NCBI RefSeq assembly: GCF_003063625.1
Contig: NZ_CP026604.1
Location: 2,046,001 to 2,110,000, forward strand
From: Saccharobesus litoralis
Lineage (GTDB): Bacteria; Pseudomonadota; Gammaproteobacteria; Enterobacterales; Alteromonadaceae
Length of the DNA: 64,000 bases
Direction of reading: 5' to 3'
Shown here: one piece after another, positions 15,209-28,763 of the stretch
How positions within the stretch are numbered: the stretch's first letter is position 1
Layout: every line of letters starts with the position of its first letter
Made by a program: the position numbers and the translations under genes
The notes under the pieces: generated by a model
The model's database searches: none
Told to the model about the DNA's origin: nothing
Seen by the model: the letters and a program-made list of their open reading frames with translations, nothing else

Positions 15209-18200
15209 CTAGTTGGCTGCTTGAGTGTGCGACACTAAACGCAAGCTATCGAATAATGCCACATCGCCTGCGATAGGACTGCCATCATAGGTTAGGCTAA
15301 AGTCATCAACTCGGATCTCTGAGCCATCTCCTTGATACTGCGCGAACACAGTTAGCTTGGTATTAGTGCCTGAGTTAAATGTCAGGGTTGTTTGTCTAAA
15401 GCTGTCATCCCCTTTAGGTGCATCACCTAATTGACTAACATCAGCAATATGACTGGCTAAAATGTTGGCGATATCCGTTGTGTAAACACCGTATTTAACT
15501 TGTGCGTCTTTGTTACTTTTTTCCAGCACGTACATAGATAAGGTGTAGTCAGTGTTGGCTAACACATCGATTTCTTGCGCGATGTAAGGATCATGTGGCG
15601 TACCATTATCCCCTTTGGTGCTGTCGTACTTAAATTTAATAGAGCCATCTGCGCCTGAGGCTGAATTGCTCGAATCTTGCACCTGACCTATGCCAGAACC
15701 TTCATACACTTGCCAATCCGTTTGCTTGTTATCAAAATTTGCATTAAGAATATTCGCCTTTTGTTTTACGGTGTCGTCCATGACGGCGCGCAATGTGGCT
15801 TGGGTTGCACTACCTGAATGGAAGCTAACGCTGGTAAATTGATAATTGCTGTTATTGACATCTGTACTATAGGTTTGGCCGTCAACCACGACACTTAAAC
15901 GACCAATACCTTTAATAAATGCTGAAAAGGTGTAGTACGTATTGGCTTGTATATAGACATTTTGTTCTATATTGGCATTGACCGAATCTAATTTAATACT
16001 CGCGCCTCGAGAAAAAACATCTTGCGTATCTGAGGTGATCTGTGCGCCATTATTTGTCCAACCTGATGTATCACCTGTGTCAAAGTCGTGATTGCTTATC
16101 ATCACTTTTTTCACATAGCCTTTACTGTAGGCTGGTCGATAGCTTTTCGGCCCAACTTGGCTGGCTGTCAGTGGGGCCATTGTGACACTGTCGTTTGACG
16201 AGGTATCGGCACCGACTAGGTTCGTAGATGAGCGCGATTGGCCGTCCATGTCATGGGTTGGTAAGGTAAAGTTACCTATTGCTACATTGGTGTCGGCGTC
16301 TAAATAGCTGCTATTGCTACTAGGGCGGTATAGGTTGTCGCTGGCGAGCTCTAGTTGAGGATCGCTAAAAGTTAAACCACTAATAGAGCTAGCACCGTTG
16401 TCAGCTAAGCTTTGACCATAAACCGTATTGTTAGAAAAGGTCGAGTTGCTCGGCATGTCATTGGCATTTTTGACAACAGCACCTATTGCATTGGCAATGA
16501 GATTATTGACAAAATAAACACTATCGGCTTTGGTACTTTCTTTACCGCCAAATACATTTAAGCTGTTTACACTGTCGACTATGGTGTTATGTGCCACTAA
16601 AACGTTTTCAACATCCTGATAGCCATTGCTAGTTGAACCGTTTGAACTGGTTAATACAATGCCTCCATTCCAATTCGAGTTTTGATAACGCGCTCCCTGC
16701 ACATAGTTATTTACCACTGTATGATTTCCATCGACAATACGAATACCGCCTGAGAATGGGTGGTCGTCACCAAAAATAAAGTTATTGTTAATAGTGGCGT
16801 ATTCACCGTGGCGAGTAACAATAGATCCGTAGCTATCGCGGATCGTATTATGGCTAATGGTGTTGTTACCGGATTTGTTAGAGATAACCTCAGCTTCACC
16901 TTGAATGCGCTCGAAATAGTTGTATTTGACTTGGCTATACGAGTCGCCCATATGCGAATCGCTGGTGCCAATGCGAATGGCTTCATATTCGTTATCACTG
17001 CTGGCGGCATAGGCTTGGCCATTGACTGGAGGGCGATCACCAAAATAGTTATGGTCGATAATGGCATGGTCCACTTCCATGTCTTTTATATCGACACCAT
17101 CGGGCTTATAGCGGTCGATCGCTAACAAAGCGCCACGGGTCGTTTTACCCGCAAACCAGTTGTGATCGATTCGGTTGTATGCACCATAGATATACAACCA
17201 TTTTGTACTGTCAGTTAACCCTTCATCCATGTCGATAATGGCATTTTCGGTAATACGGCAGTAATTACAGGGCGTGCTGCTGTTGGCACGAGTTTGAATG
17301 ATGGTGTTGTCAATAGTACCATCTTTAAACACAAAGCCTTGCAACACCACGTATTCACCTGTCATCGCCACCGCAACTTCACCACCTATGATGACCTTAC
17401 CGGGCTCTTCAGCCGCGATGGTGATAGGTTTATCCGCACTACCCACGCCACCAAACTCTAAATCGAGTCCAGTATAGTTGCCTGCGGCTAAACATAAGGT
17501 TTCACCAGGCGTCATCGTGAAACTAGCTGCGCTTTCTAGCTGGTATATTGAGTTTACTGTTTGCGTACAGTTAATGGTTGGGACAGTATCATCCGGCGTT
17601 GTCACAATTGATGGTTGGCTTGCGATGCCTTTGACCTCAATCGAGATTGCACTGGCGGTGCCATCAACCGAGTAAATGTAAATATCCTCATACAGTTGAT
17701 TACCGTCAGTTAAATTACTGATCTCTGGTTTACTTACGTTCAATTGGTAATTCCAATTTCCGCTACTATCAATTGAGAATTGTCCATATGTGGTACTAAC
17801 GTTAGTTTGTACTTGGACAGCGTCTTCGCCTGTGTCGATATCGCTAACGGTTAACTTGCCTGAAACCGCTTGACTGTGGTTTTGGTTAATACTTACCGCA
17901 CTGTCACCGCTAAAAGTGGCCGCATGGTTGGTTTGTTGATTTTCAGCACCGTTTATTTTTATGTTAATGGTGACTTTGGTGCCATCAACTGAGCTAATTT
18001 GAAAGGTGTCTGTAATGGTTTGACCTAAGCTAAGCGCTTTAACATCGGCGTTGGTGCGATCAAGTTCGTATATCCAGTTACCGCTAGCGCTGACTTCATA
18101 AGTACCATACTGGCTAGCTGTGGCTGGTACGACGGTAAATTGCGCTTCGCCTTCATCTGGATCGTCAATAGTCAACTGGCGGTTTACTGTGATGTCGTTG

Positions 18201-18361
18201 GGTTCGGTAACCGTGGCCGTGATATCACCTGTGATCTTGGCTGCCGTATTTTGTTTAGGTTGCTGAATATCATCATCTACAGTGGTGGTGTCTTCACTAC
18301 CCGATCCGCAACCCATTAATGCCGCTGTTAAAAATGTTGCTAAGCTGGTCCTTTTTATCAT
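15209..18361 (-). CDS. PL6-family polysaccharide lyase (alginate lyase) lipoprotein, multidomain
   Basis: Secreted lyase of polysaccharide lyase family 6, which includes alginate lyases and chondroitinase B; alginate is the likely substrate in a marine degrader. The start at 18361 is chosen because AGGTGAAG, inside an upstream 6-codon extension, is its ribosome binding site. A lipoprotein signal (AALMGC) is followed by two cadherin/VCBS-like repeats (about residues 40-250), then the beta-helix (about 265-720). Catalytic K496 (SNKSGNN) and R517 (VTRHGEY) are 21 residues apart, exactly as K250 and R271 of chondroitinase B, and Ca-binding acids (GEAEVIS) are present. Two jelly-roll, CBM-like domains (NHDFDTGDTSGW, NANFDNKQTDW) end the 1,050-aa protein. 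Confidence 0.92.
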   Translation of the reverse strand: MIKRTSLATFLTAALMGCGSGSEDTTTVDDDIQQPKQNTAAKITGDITATVTEPNDITVNRQLTIDDPDEGEAQFTVVPATASQYGTYEVSASGNWIYELDRTNADVKALSLGQTITDTFQISSVDGTKVTINIKINGAENQQTNHAATFSGDSAVSINQNHSQAVSGKLTVSDIDTGEDAVQVQTNVSTTYGQFSIDSSGNWNYQLNVSKPEISNLTDGNQLYEDIYIYSVDGTASAISIEVKGIASQPSIVTTPDDTVPTINCTQTVNSIYQLESAASFTMTPGETLCLAAGNYTGLDLEFGGVGSADKPITIAAEEPGKVIIGGEVAVAMTGEYVVLQGFVFKDGTIDNTIIQTRANSSTPCNYCRITENAIIDMDEGLTDSTKWLYIYGAYNRIDHNWFAGKTTRGALLAIDRYKPDGVDIKDMEVDHAIIDHNYFGDRPPVNGQAYAASSDNEYEAIRIGTSDSHMGDSYSQVKYNYFERIQGEAEVISNKSGNNTISHNTIRDSYGSIVTRHGEYATINNNFIFGDDHPFSGGIRIVDGNHTVVNNYVQGARYQNSNWNGGIVLTSSNGSTSNGYQDVENVLVAHNTIVDSVNSLNVFGGKESTKADSVYFVNNLIANAIGAVVKNANDMPSNSTFSNNTVYGQSLADNGASSISGLTFSDPQLELASDNLYRPSSNSSYLDADTNVAIGNFTLPTHDMDGQSRSSTNLVGADTSSNDSVTMAPLTASQVGPKSYRPAYSKGYVKKVMISNHDFDTGDTSGWTNNGAQITSDTQDVFSRGASIKLDSVNANIEQNVYIQANTYYTFSAFIKGIGRLSVVVDGQTYSTDVNNSNYQFTSVSFHSGSATQATLRAVMDDTVKQKANILNANFDNKQTDWQVYEGSGIGQVQDSSNSASGADGSIKFKYDSTKGDNGTPHDPYIAQEIDVLANTDYTLSMYVLEKSNKDAQVKYGVYTTDIANILASHIADVSQLGDAPKGDDSFRQTTLTFNSGTNTKLTVFAQYQGDGSEIRVDDFSLTYDGSPIAGDVALFDSLRLVSHTQAAN

Positions 18362-18602
18362 AACTTCACCTTTGGTCATTCCAATTTTAGTTAAGTCTAC
18401 ATTTGGTATGTATTATTGGTTGATCAAAAATGTAATGTCAATGTTAATTTAACGTTGTTTTTAGTTTGTTTGTTTTTACCAATTAGACGGCGCTTCCTCG
18501 CTTATCAAGTTGAGGTGGAGCAGATTTATATTTAGTTATTTTCAGAAATGGATAGGTGAGACTATAAGGAAACTTAAAATTTAAAGGATACGTGCCGTGT
18601 GA

Positions 18603-19475
18603 TTAAACTGGATCTTGATGCAAAATAACTTCTATTTTGGGATAGCGTTGTTTTAGTGCTAATTCCGCATTGGTAGTGATAGCATGGGCTTGTTCTAGTG
18701 GTAATGTTTTGTCTATTTCAAGATGACATTGCACAAACCAAGTATGACCTGCATCACGAGTGCGTAAATCATGAAACCCTTTAATGCCTTGTACTTGTGA
18801 AATTTGTTGTGTTATTTGTTCCACTACATGAGATTCAAGTTCGTGATCCATCAAGGCATTGACTGACAGTTTTAAAATTTGCCAAGCGCCTGATACTAAG
18901 TATATCGCAATGGCAATCGCAAACCAGCCATCGAAACCTTGATAGCCGAATGCGACTAAACTGAATAATACCAGCACTCCTGTATTCATGAGTAGATCAC
19001 TACGGTAATGCAAGCTATCTGCTTTAACCGCCAAACTATTGGTTTGCTTTACTACCCAGCTTTGAAAAATAATTAAAATACCAGTGACTAACACTGAGAA
19101 TAAACTGGCATAAATTCCCCAAACCGGAAACGCGATAGAGGTGCTCGTTTGCCCAAGCTTTTCAACGCTGTGTAATACCAACAACACACAGGAACCGAGA
19201 ATAAAAGCGCTTTGTGCTAAACCTGCTATGGCCTCTGCTTTACCATGACCAAACTTATGATTATCATCGGCTGGTGTTAGCGCGATACGAATGGCAATAA
19301 GATTGGTTAATGATGCCAACATATCAAACACAGAATCAGACAAGGAAGCCAATAGGGTTGCCGAGCCAGTTACATACCAAGCAAAGCCTTTAAAGAGTAA
19401 CATGAGTAATGCCGCGCTAATGGCGGCATAGGATGCAAGCTTAACTAAGCGTTTATAGTTGCTGTTGTCTGACAA
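18603..19475 (-). CDS. fieF: Cation diffusion facilitator, FieF-like Fe/Zn efflux pump
   Basis: Inner-membrane proton antiporter exporting ferrous iron, zinc and similar ions. Six transmembrane segments are visible. Metal-site motifs are DSVFD in helix 2 and DSLHYRSD in helix 5, matching the D-x3-D / H-x3-D tetrahedral site of the family. The cytoplasmic C-terminal domain has the DLRTRDAGHTWFVQCHLEID stretch typical of FieF. The start codon is TTG at 19475, preceded by a strong AGGAGA 5 nt upstream. The 290-aa length is normal. It is monocistronic and unrelated to the polysaccharide genes. Confidence 0.93.
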   Translation of the reverse strand: MSDNSNYKRLVKLASYAAISAALLMLLFKGFAWYVTGSATLLASLSDSVFDMLASLTNLIAIRIALTPADDNHKFGHGKAEAIAGLAQSAFILGSCVLLVLHSVEKLGQTSTSIAFPVWGIYASLFSVLVTGILIIFQSWVVKQTNSLAVKADSLHYRSDLLMNTGVLVLFSLVAFGYQGFDGWFAIAIAIYLVSGAWQILKLSVNALMDHELESHVVEQITQQISQVQGIKGFHDLRTRDAGHTWFVQCHLEIDKTLPLEQAHAITTNAELALKQRYPKIEVILHQDPV

Positions 19476-19650
19476 AAAAGTCTCCTAGGTTTGATTGGCT
19501 AAAGTGGCTGGAGATTTGCTTTCCTATTTTAATATTACCTTAGATTCTCGACCTTTACCGAGGCCAGCGTGGACCTTCCAAGTATACGAAATTGATTGCT
19601 TCTTTGAGAATAGCACCAATTATGCAAGCATAAATGCTCGTCACAAAGCA

Positions 19651-19896
19651 TTAACTGGTTAATGCGACAAATTTTTCGGCAAGCTGTTCTGTGGTTTCTT
19701 TACGTATAGGATCTTGGATAATGCAATCAGTCGAGCATACGGCAACACATTGTGGCTCGTCATAGTGACCGACACATTCCGTACATTTATCTGGATTAAT
19801 TTCGTATATCTCTTTACCCATAAAAATGGCTTCGTTAGGGCATTCAGGCTCGCACATATCACAATTGATACAGTTGGATTCTATTAGTAGGGCCAT
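19651..19896 (-). CDS. yfhL: YfhL-family 2[4Fe-4S] ferredoxin
   Basis: Small cytoplasmic electron carrier. Two cluster motifs are seen: C-x2-C-x2-C-x3-C (CINCDMCEPECPNEAI), and a second C-x2-C with an insertion before its last cysteines (CTECVGHYDEPQCVAVC), which is the mark of the YfhL/Alvin-type ferredoxins. At 81 aa it is slightly shorter than the E. coli protein of about 86. An AAGGA ribosome site precedes the ATG. No partner gene is adjacent. Confidence 0.93.
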   Translation of the reverse strand: MALLIESNCINCDMCEPECPNEAIFMGKEIYEINPDKCTECVGHYDEPQCVAVCSTDCIIQDPIRKETTEQLAEKFVALTS

Positions 19897-20146
19897 GGCA
19901 TTGTTTTCCTTTGAAAATGTAATAAGGACAAAGGTAGATGAAGTGCGTTTGTCTATTTATATTGTCATTGTTTGTTATCCATTTTAGCCTATTTCCTCCC
20001 TTTGCTTATTTAACACATATCAAACTTTTCTTGTTATTTGCTCGACTTTGCGAATTTTTATTGGCTTAGCTAAGGCTGCATATAAACGGCTAATTGGACA
20101 CAAGATTGCATGTGCTTGCTTATCCATTTGTCAATTTGAGGTCTTT

Positions 20147-21232
20147 ATGGATAAAAACACCATTTTTGAAGAGATCGCTAGCCTGTTTCCGAGTTGGCTA
20201 ATTGATTTATCTATCGTATTTATCCTTATGGCGGGACTACTTTTTATCAAACGCATTATTTTTGTGCAACTGATGAAATTAGCGGCTAGAAAACGCAATG
20301 ATGTAACGCAATTGATTATTAAGTCCACCAAAACGCCATTGGACTTAGTTATCTTATGTGTTGGTTTGGTATTAGGTAGTCGATTGTATTCAAATAATGG
20401 ATACATTTTTTCGTGGATGCCAGATAACGGGCTGACAATTGTATATAAAATTTTGTTAGTGCTAGCTGTTGTTTTGTTTATTGATCGATTTGTTTATGAG
20501 TTGGTTAGAAAATTTGCTAAGCATTCAATTACCTTGCGAAATAGCCGGGGGGTGATTCAAGCCATTAGTCACGGTATAGTATTCGGTGTTGGATTGTTAA
20601 CCTTGCTCAGTACACTTGGCATTTCAGTTACCCCTATTATTGCTTCATTAGGTATTACCTCACTTGCCATTGCATTGGCGTTAAGGCCAACACTAGAAAA
20701 CTTATTCTCTGGTGTTCAATTAATTATGGATAAACCAATCCGCATTGGTGACTTTGTTGAACTCGATTCAGGTGAACAAGGCTTTGTTGATAAAATAGGC
20801 TGGCGCTCTACGTGGATCAGGATGCTTCCTAATAATACCGTCATTATACCTAACAGTGTGTTATCGCAATCTAAGGTTATTAATTATTTTTACCCAGAAA
20901 AAGAGTTGTCGGTGCCTGTTGATGTCAGCGTTCACTATAATTCTGACTTGGAGTTTGTTGAAAAAGTCACACTCGAAGTCGCTAAAACTGTCTTAACAGA
21001 CCATGATTGGGGAGTAACCGATTATGAAACCTTTGTTGTTTACACATCGTTTGGTGATTCAAGTGTTAACTTTACGGTAATGTTACGAGCCAAAGAGTAT
21101 TTTAATCGTTTCTGGCTTAAATCAGCTTTTATAAAAGCTTTACATAAACGGTATGAGCAAGAGGGTATTGTTATTCCGTTTCCCATTAGTGCCATTAATC
21201 TAGAGCAAGAAGGCGCTAATAAAGTCCTGTAA
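20147..21232 (+). CDS. MscS-family mechanosensitive channel
   Basis: Inner-membrane small-conductance channel protecting against osmotic downshock. The start at 20147 has GAGG 5 nt upstream and gives 361 aa; an in-frame extension to 20048 is not needed and has no good ribosome site. Three to four hydrophobic segments precede the pore helix, recognised by the Ala/Gly/Leu-rich ASLGITSLAIALALRPTLEN. The beta domain follows (GDFVELDSGEQGFVDKIGWRS; NNTVIIPNSVLSQSKVINY), then the alpha/beta C-terminal domain. It lacks the large periplasmic domain of MscK, so it is a short MscS/YbdG-like member. Confidence 0.93.
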   Translation: MDKNTIFEEIASLFPSWLIDLSIVFILMAGLLFIKRIIFVQLMKLAARKRNDVTQLIIKSTKTPLDLVILCVGLVLGSRLYSNNGYIFSWMPDNGLTIVYKILLVLAVVLFIDRFVYELVRKFAKHSITLRNSRGVIQAISHGIVFGVGLLTLLSTLGISVTPIIASLGITSLAIALALRPTLENLFSGVQLIMDKPIRIGDFVELDSGEQGFVDKIGWRSTWIRMLPNNTVIIPNSVLSQSKVINYFYPEKELSVPVDVSVHYNSDLEFVEKVTLEVAKTVLTDHDWGVTDYETFVVYTSFGDSSVNFTVMLRAKEYFNRFWLKSAFIKALHKRYEQEGIVIPFPISAINLEQEGANKVL

Positions 21233-21373
21233 AGTTGCCAATAAACTTATTTTATAAAATGAAAGAAGTTAAATGCTGGCTTATTTAAAGTGTCGGTTTG
21301 GAGCTCAGCACCTTACTTCCTTGTAAGCACTGGTTATCAAGATAATCTTCACATTAAATTTCAATACCAACAG

Positions 21374-22870
21374 TTAAAACCCAAAAGGCAAATCCGTTAA
21401 CCACCATACAGCAAAAAGTATCGTCCATATAAACGCGATCGAGATAGAAATCGGGAACATCCACGCGATTAAGGTTCCTAATCCTGCATTAGGGATATAG
21501 CGTTGCACAAAAGCTAAAACGACTGCCAAATAGGGCATTAATGGGGTAATTACATTTGTGCTACTGTCTGCAATTCGATAAGCAGCCTGAGTCTTGGCCG
21601 GATCGATATCTAGTAACATAAACATAGGAACAAACGTTGGGGCGATTAATGCCCATTTGGCAGAGGCGCTGCCAATAAATAAATTAAGCAACATTACCAT
21701 TATCATGAAGCCAATGAGTAGGGCGAGACGGTTGATGTCTAACGCATGGAGTAATTCAGCTCCTTGAATTGCGAGCACTTGACCAATACCGCTCCAAGAG
21801 AATAAAGCGACAAATTGAGCGGCAAAAAACATCAGTACGAGATAGCCACTTAAACTAGCAAAGCTTTCTTCCATTGCACGGACTACATCACTAAAAGAAT
21901 TGAATCTGCCTTTTTTATAGCCGTACACACATCCCAAACAAGCGGAAACAAGTGCGATATAAACGACAATGCCTTTCATAAATACAGAATCGAGTATACC
22001 TTGAGTCTCTGGGTTACGTAGTACGCCATTTTCTGGTAGCAATCCGATTAGGGTTAAACTAACGATCAAAGCTAAAGTGGCTAACGTATATAAACTAGCG
22101 TTAGATTTAACTTGAGTACTACTAACCGTATTTATATTTTCTGATGGCACTTGATAGCTGTGTTGGGTGATCACGGGCTCAATTAGCCGGTTGACGATGA
22201 AAGTGATCACCTGAGCTATTATTAAAGTTGACGCAGCCATAAACCAATAGTTAGCACCGGCGTTAATTTCTATCTGGGGATTAATTAGTTGCGCAGCGTT
22301 TTGAGTGATACCAGCCATTATCGCGTCAAACGGACCAATTAAAAAATTAGCGCTAAAGCCAGCAGAGACACCCGCGAAACAGGCGACTATACCGATAACA
22401 GGATGACGACCTGCAGTATGAAAAAGTACGCCTGCCAATGGAATTAAAATAACGTAACCCGAATCAACCGCGACATTTGAAAGAATGCCAGCTAAAACGA
22501 CCATCAACGTCAGCGCATTGTTTTTTGCTTTTAATACCATTCGAGATAATACAGCATCTATCAATCCGCTCTTTTCCGCTATACCTAAACCCAGTAGGGC
22601 AATCATGACAGAGCCTACAGGCGCGAAACCGGTAAAGTTGGTGACCATTTTAGACCAAAATAAATTTAGCCCTTCAACAGATAATAAGTTTGTAACGACT
22701 AAAGGTTGTTTTGTAATGGGATGAAGGGCCTGCCAATTTAGATAACTGCCAAGCGCAGAAAACACCAATACGACTAATATAAGATAGATAAACAACAATA
22801 CAGGGTGCGGAAGTTTGTTTGCTAAACGTTCGAGTTTAACTAATGAGTTTACTAATAAGCTTTGCTGCAT
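21374..22870 (-). CDS. AbgT-family transporter
   Basis: Polytopic inner-membrane protein of the AbgT (p-aminobenzoyl-glutamate/MtrF) family, whose members import p-aminobenzoyl-glutamate or export sulfonamides. The N-terminal pattern ERLANKLPHPVLLFIYLIL and the later GFAPVGSVMIALLGLGIAE and SSTNVITPLMPYLAVV (a conserved substrate/Na-binding loop) are diagnostic. The 498-aa length is normal. It is convergent with the mscS-type gene and divergent from the rRNA operon. No peptidase partner (abgA/abgB) is adjacent. Confidence 0.93.
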   Translation of the reverse strand: MQQSLLVNSLVKLERLANKLPHPVLLFIYLILVVLVFSALGSYLNWQALHPITKQPLVVTNLLSVEGLNLFWSKMVTNFTGFAPVGSVMIALLGLGIAEKSGLIDAVLSRMVLKAKNNALTLMVVLAGILSNVAVDSGYVILIPLAGVLFHTAGRHPVIGIVACFAGVSAGFSANFLIGPFDAIMAGITQNAAQLINPQIEINAGANYWFMAASTLIIAQVITFIVNRLIEPVITQHSYQVPSENINTVSSTQVKSNASLYTLATLALIVSLTLIGLLPENGVLRNPETQGILDSVFMKGIVVYIALVSACLGCVYGYKKGRFNSFSDVVRAMEESFASLSGYLVLMFFAAQFVALFSWSGIGQVLAIQGAELLHALDINRLALLIGFMIMVMLLNLFIGSASAKWALIAPTFVPMFMLLDIDPAKTQAAYRIADSSTNVITPLMPYLAVVLAFVQRYIPNAGLGTLIAWMFPISISIAFIWTILFAVWWLTDLPFGF

Positions 22871-23209
22871 AACTGAATTATCTTTTATTAACTAAGTAAG
22901 GTTTGAATTAAAGATACGCATCATCTATTCGCAAATCAATTGGCCAAAACTAGCAACTGTGTTCGTTGTTACATTAAGCAATTAAGATATTACTGGTTTA
23001 TCAATTGAAAATCGTAAAAGATAAACTTTCGGCCTTACTTAAAAAGATAGAAAAATAGCTTAAATGGTGAATTTTCTAATTAAGAAGCCTAAAAAGTGAG
23101 TTTTTATAACAGGCTATTTACATCAAGGCCTTATTTGACCGTATATAGCGCAGTATTTGAGCAAAAAGACAAAAGGTCAAATTATTTCAAATTTATTTCA
23201 AAAAAGTGC

Positions 23210-23237
23210 TTGACCAAAAATGAAAACTCCCTAAAAT
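23210..23237 (+). promoter_or_regulatory. rRNA promoter P1
   Basis: The -35 box TTGACC (23210-23215) and -10 box TAAAAT (23232-23237) have a 16-bp spacer and are followed by GCGCGCC, a G+C-rich discriminator typical of stringently controlled rRNA promoters. The A+T-rich sequence upstream fits an UP element. Confidence 0.85.
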
Positions 23238-23347
23238 GCGCGCCACACAACGACGGGGCAGCAAACAAACGGTTTTACCAAGTTTTGTTACCCATAGCTA
23301 AAAAGCTAACGTCGAAAAAACGATGTCAAAAAAGTTTAAAACTGCTG

Positions 23348-23375
23348 TTGACATCAAAGAGGTTTAGCGTAGAAT
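23348..23375 (+). promoter_or_regulatory. rRNA promoter P2
   Basis: TTGACA (23348-23353) and TAGAAT (23370-23375) have a 16-bp spacer, again followed by the same GCGCGCC discriminator as P1. The two promoters are 138 bp apart. Confidence 0.87.
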
Positions 23376-23423
23376 GCGCGCCTCACTTCAGGGCGCTGGT
23401 CTTGAGGAAGCACTTTAAAAGTG

Positions 23424-23437
23424 CAGTTCTTTAACAA
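23424..23437 (+). promoter_or_regulatory. boxA antitermination site in the 16S leader
   Basis: CAGTTCTTTAACAA closely matches the NusB/NusE-binding boxA (TGCTCTTTAACAA) and lies between P2 and the 16S gene, as in other gammaproteobacteria. Confidence 0.8.
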
Positions 23438-23449
23438 TTTGGTAGCTTA

Positions 23450-23468
23450 CTTATCTGTGTGGGCACTC
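23450..23468 (+). other. 5' arm of the 16S RNase III processing stem
   Basis: CTTATCTGTGTG and the following CACTC are complementary to the stretch at 25142-25160 just after 16S, so the two form the long stem cut by RNase III. Confidence 0.8.
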
Positions 23469-23591
23469 GTAAATATTCAGGTATAAAAAATTACTTGATG
23501 AAGAATGAGTGACTTATACAGTCTTAAAACTTACTTCAACGACTTTGGTTGTTGAGTAAAAAATCAGAATTCATTGAGACCCAGATTTACT

Positions 23592-25121
<1,530 letters not shown>

Positions 25122-25417
25122 CCTAAGACTTGAAATTTACTGAGTGTTCACACAGATAAGCAGTTACCAAAGTGGTTAGAGACCAAATCATTGACTCATC
25201 TAAATTGAGTTAATCAGTTTGGTTTCTCATCGAATTTCGTTCCTGACGAATTCGATATACCTACATCCTTGTAGGCAACCAAATGTTCTTTAACAATTAG
25301 GCAAAAGTAATAAGTTCATCCATATAGTGAATTTAGTATTCAAAATTTAATAGGCGCGTGAAAGTGTCATTTTGATTTATACGATTTGAATAATCGAAAG
25401 GTTATTTCGGGTTGTAT
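25122..25417 (+). other. 16S-23S spacer without tRNA genes
   Basis: The spacer of about 296 nt holds the 3' arm of the 16S stem (25142-25160), several hairpins (for example CTACA/TGTAG near 25261), a second boxA (TGTTCTTTAACAA, 25284-25296) and the 5' arm of the 23S stem (about 25331-25372). I looked for tRNA-Ile, -Ala and -Glu signatures and found none. Confidence 0.85.
25284..25296 (+). promoter_or_regulatory. boxA in the 16S-23S spacer
   Basis: TGTTCTTTAACAA is a near-consensus boxA placed between the 16S and 23S genes, as in E. coli rrn operons. It supports Nus-factor antitermination into 23S. Confidence 0.8.
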
Positions 25418-28290
<2,873 letters not shown>

Positions 28291-28452
28291 ACAACGCCGA
28301 AGTGGCTTTGGCAGTAATTGTTCCAGACAATTACATTGCACTTCCTCCATCCATGGAGGTCGTGTGAGAAATGACACTAAAGACCCTATTAATAAATACT
28401 AAACGAACTATAAAGAACGAACTTATTACAAGCCTAATTGTTTAACAGTTTA

Positions 28453-28571
28453 TGCCTGACGGCGATAGCATTGCGGAACCACCTGACTCCATCTCGAACT
28501 CAGAAGTGAAACGCAATTGCGGCGATGGTAGTGTGGGAGGTCCCATGTGAGAGTAGCACACTGTCAGGCTC
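28453..28571 (+). rRNA. 5S ribosomal RNA
   Basis: About 119 nt beginning TGCCTGACGGCGATAGC and ending in the complementary CTGTCAGGCT. The internal CGAACTCAGAAGTGAAACGC and GATGGTAGTGTGGG segments match bacterial 5S. The 23S-5S spacer (28291-28452) has no tRNA and contains the 3' arm of the 23S stem. Confidence 0.97.
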
Positions 28572-28583
28572 TTATTCGAAAAG

Positions 28584-28612
28584 AAGCCCTTAGCGAAAGC
28601 TAAGGGCTTTTT
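28584..28612 (+). terminator. Terminator of the rRNA operon
   Basis: AAGCCCTTAGC pairs with GCTAAGGGCTT around a GAAA tetraloop (28595-28598), followed by T's. It is a strong intrinsic terminator just 13 nt past 5S. Confidence 0.92.
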
Positions 28613-28763
28613 ACGTTATGGCTAAAACTATACCGAGGTAGGCGAGCATTTATGCTTGCAAGCTTTGATAAAACGCCACTGCTTCTACAGTAAATCTTCG
28701 TTAAAGTGTTTCACTAGCGTCTCTAACACCTCATACATAGCTAAGCCTTGTGCAAATTCATCT

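Larger units (their letters stand above)
22871..23591. other. rRNA operon promoter and leader region
   Basis: This region has no protein gene; a 112-codon open frame inside it (23096-23434) overlaps the promoters. It contains A+T-rich upstream sequence, two sigma-70 promoters with G+C-rich discriminators, a boxA and the 5' arm of the 16S processing stem. Confidence 0.8.

Noticed and set aside
16711-17125. Overlapping frames of about 120 codons on both strands inside the PL6 gene
   Set aside because: The PL6 frame contains the catalytic residues and domain motifs; the others are alternative-frame artefacts with no signal or motif.
23096-23434. A 112-codon open frame upstream of 16S
   Set aside because: It overlaps both rRNA promoters and the boxA, has no ribosome site and reads as a Lys-rich random product.
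25122-25417. tRNA-Ile/Ala or tRNA-Glu in the rRNA spacer
   Set aside because: No cloverleaf, T-loop (GGTTCGAATC) or CCA-type end could be found.
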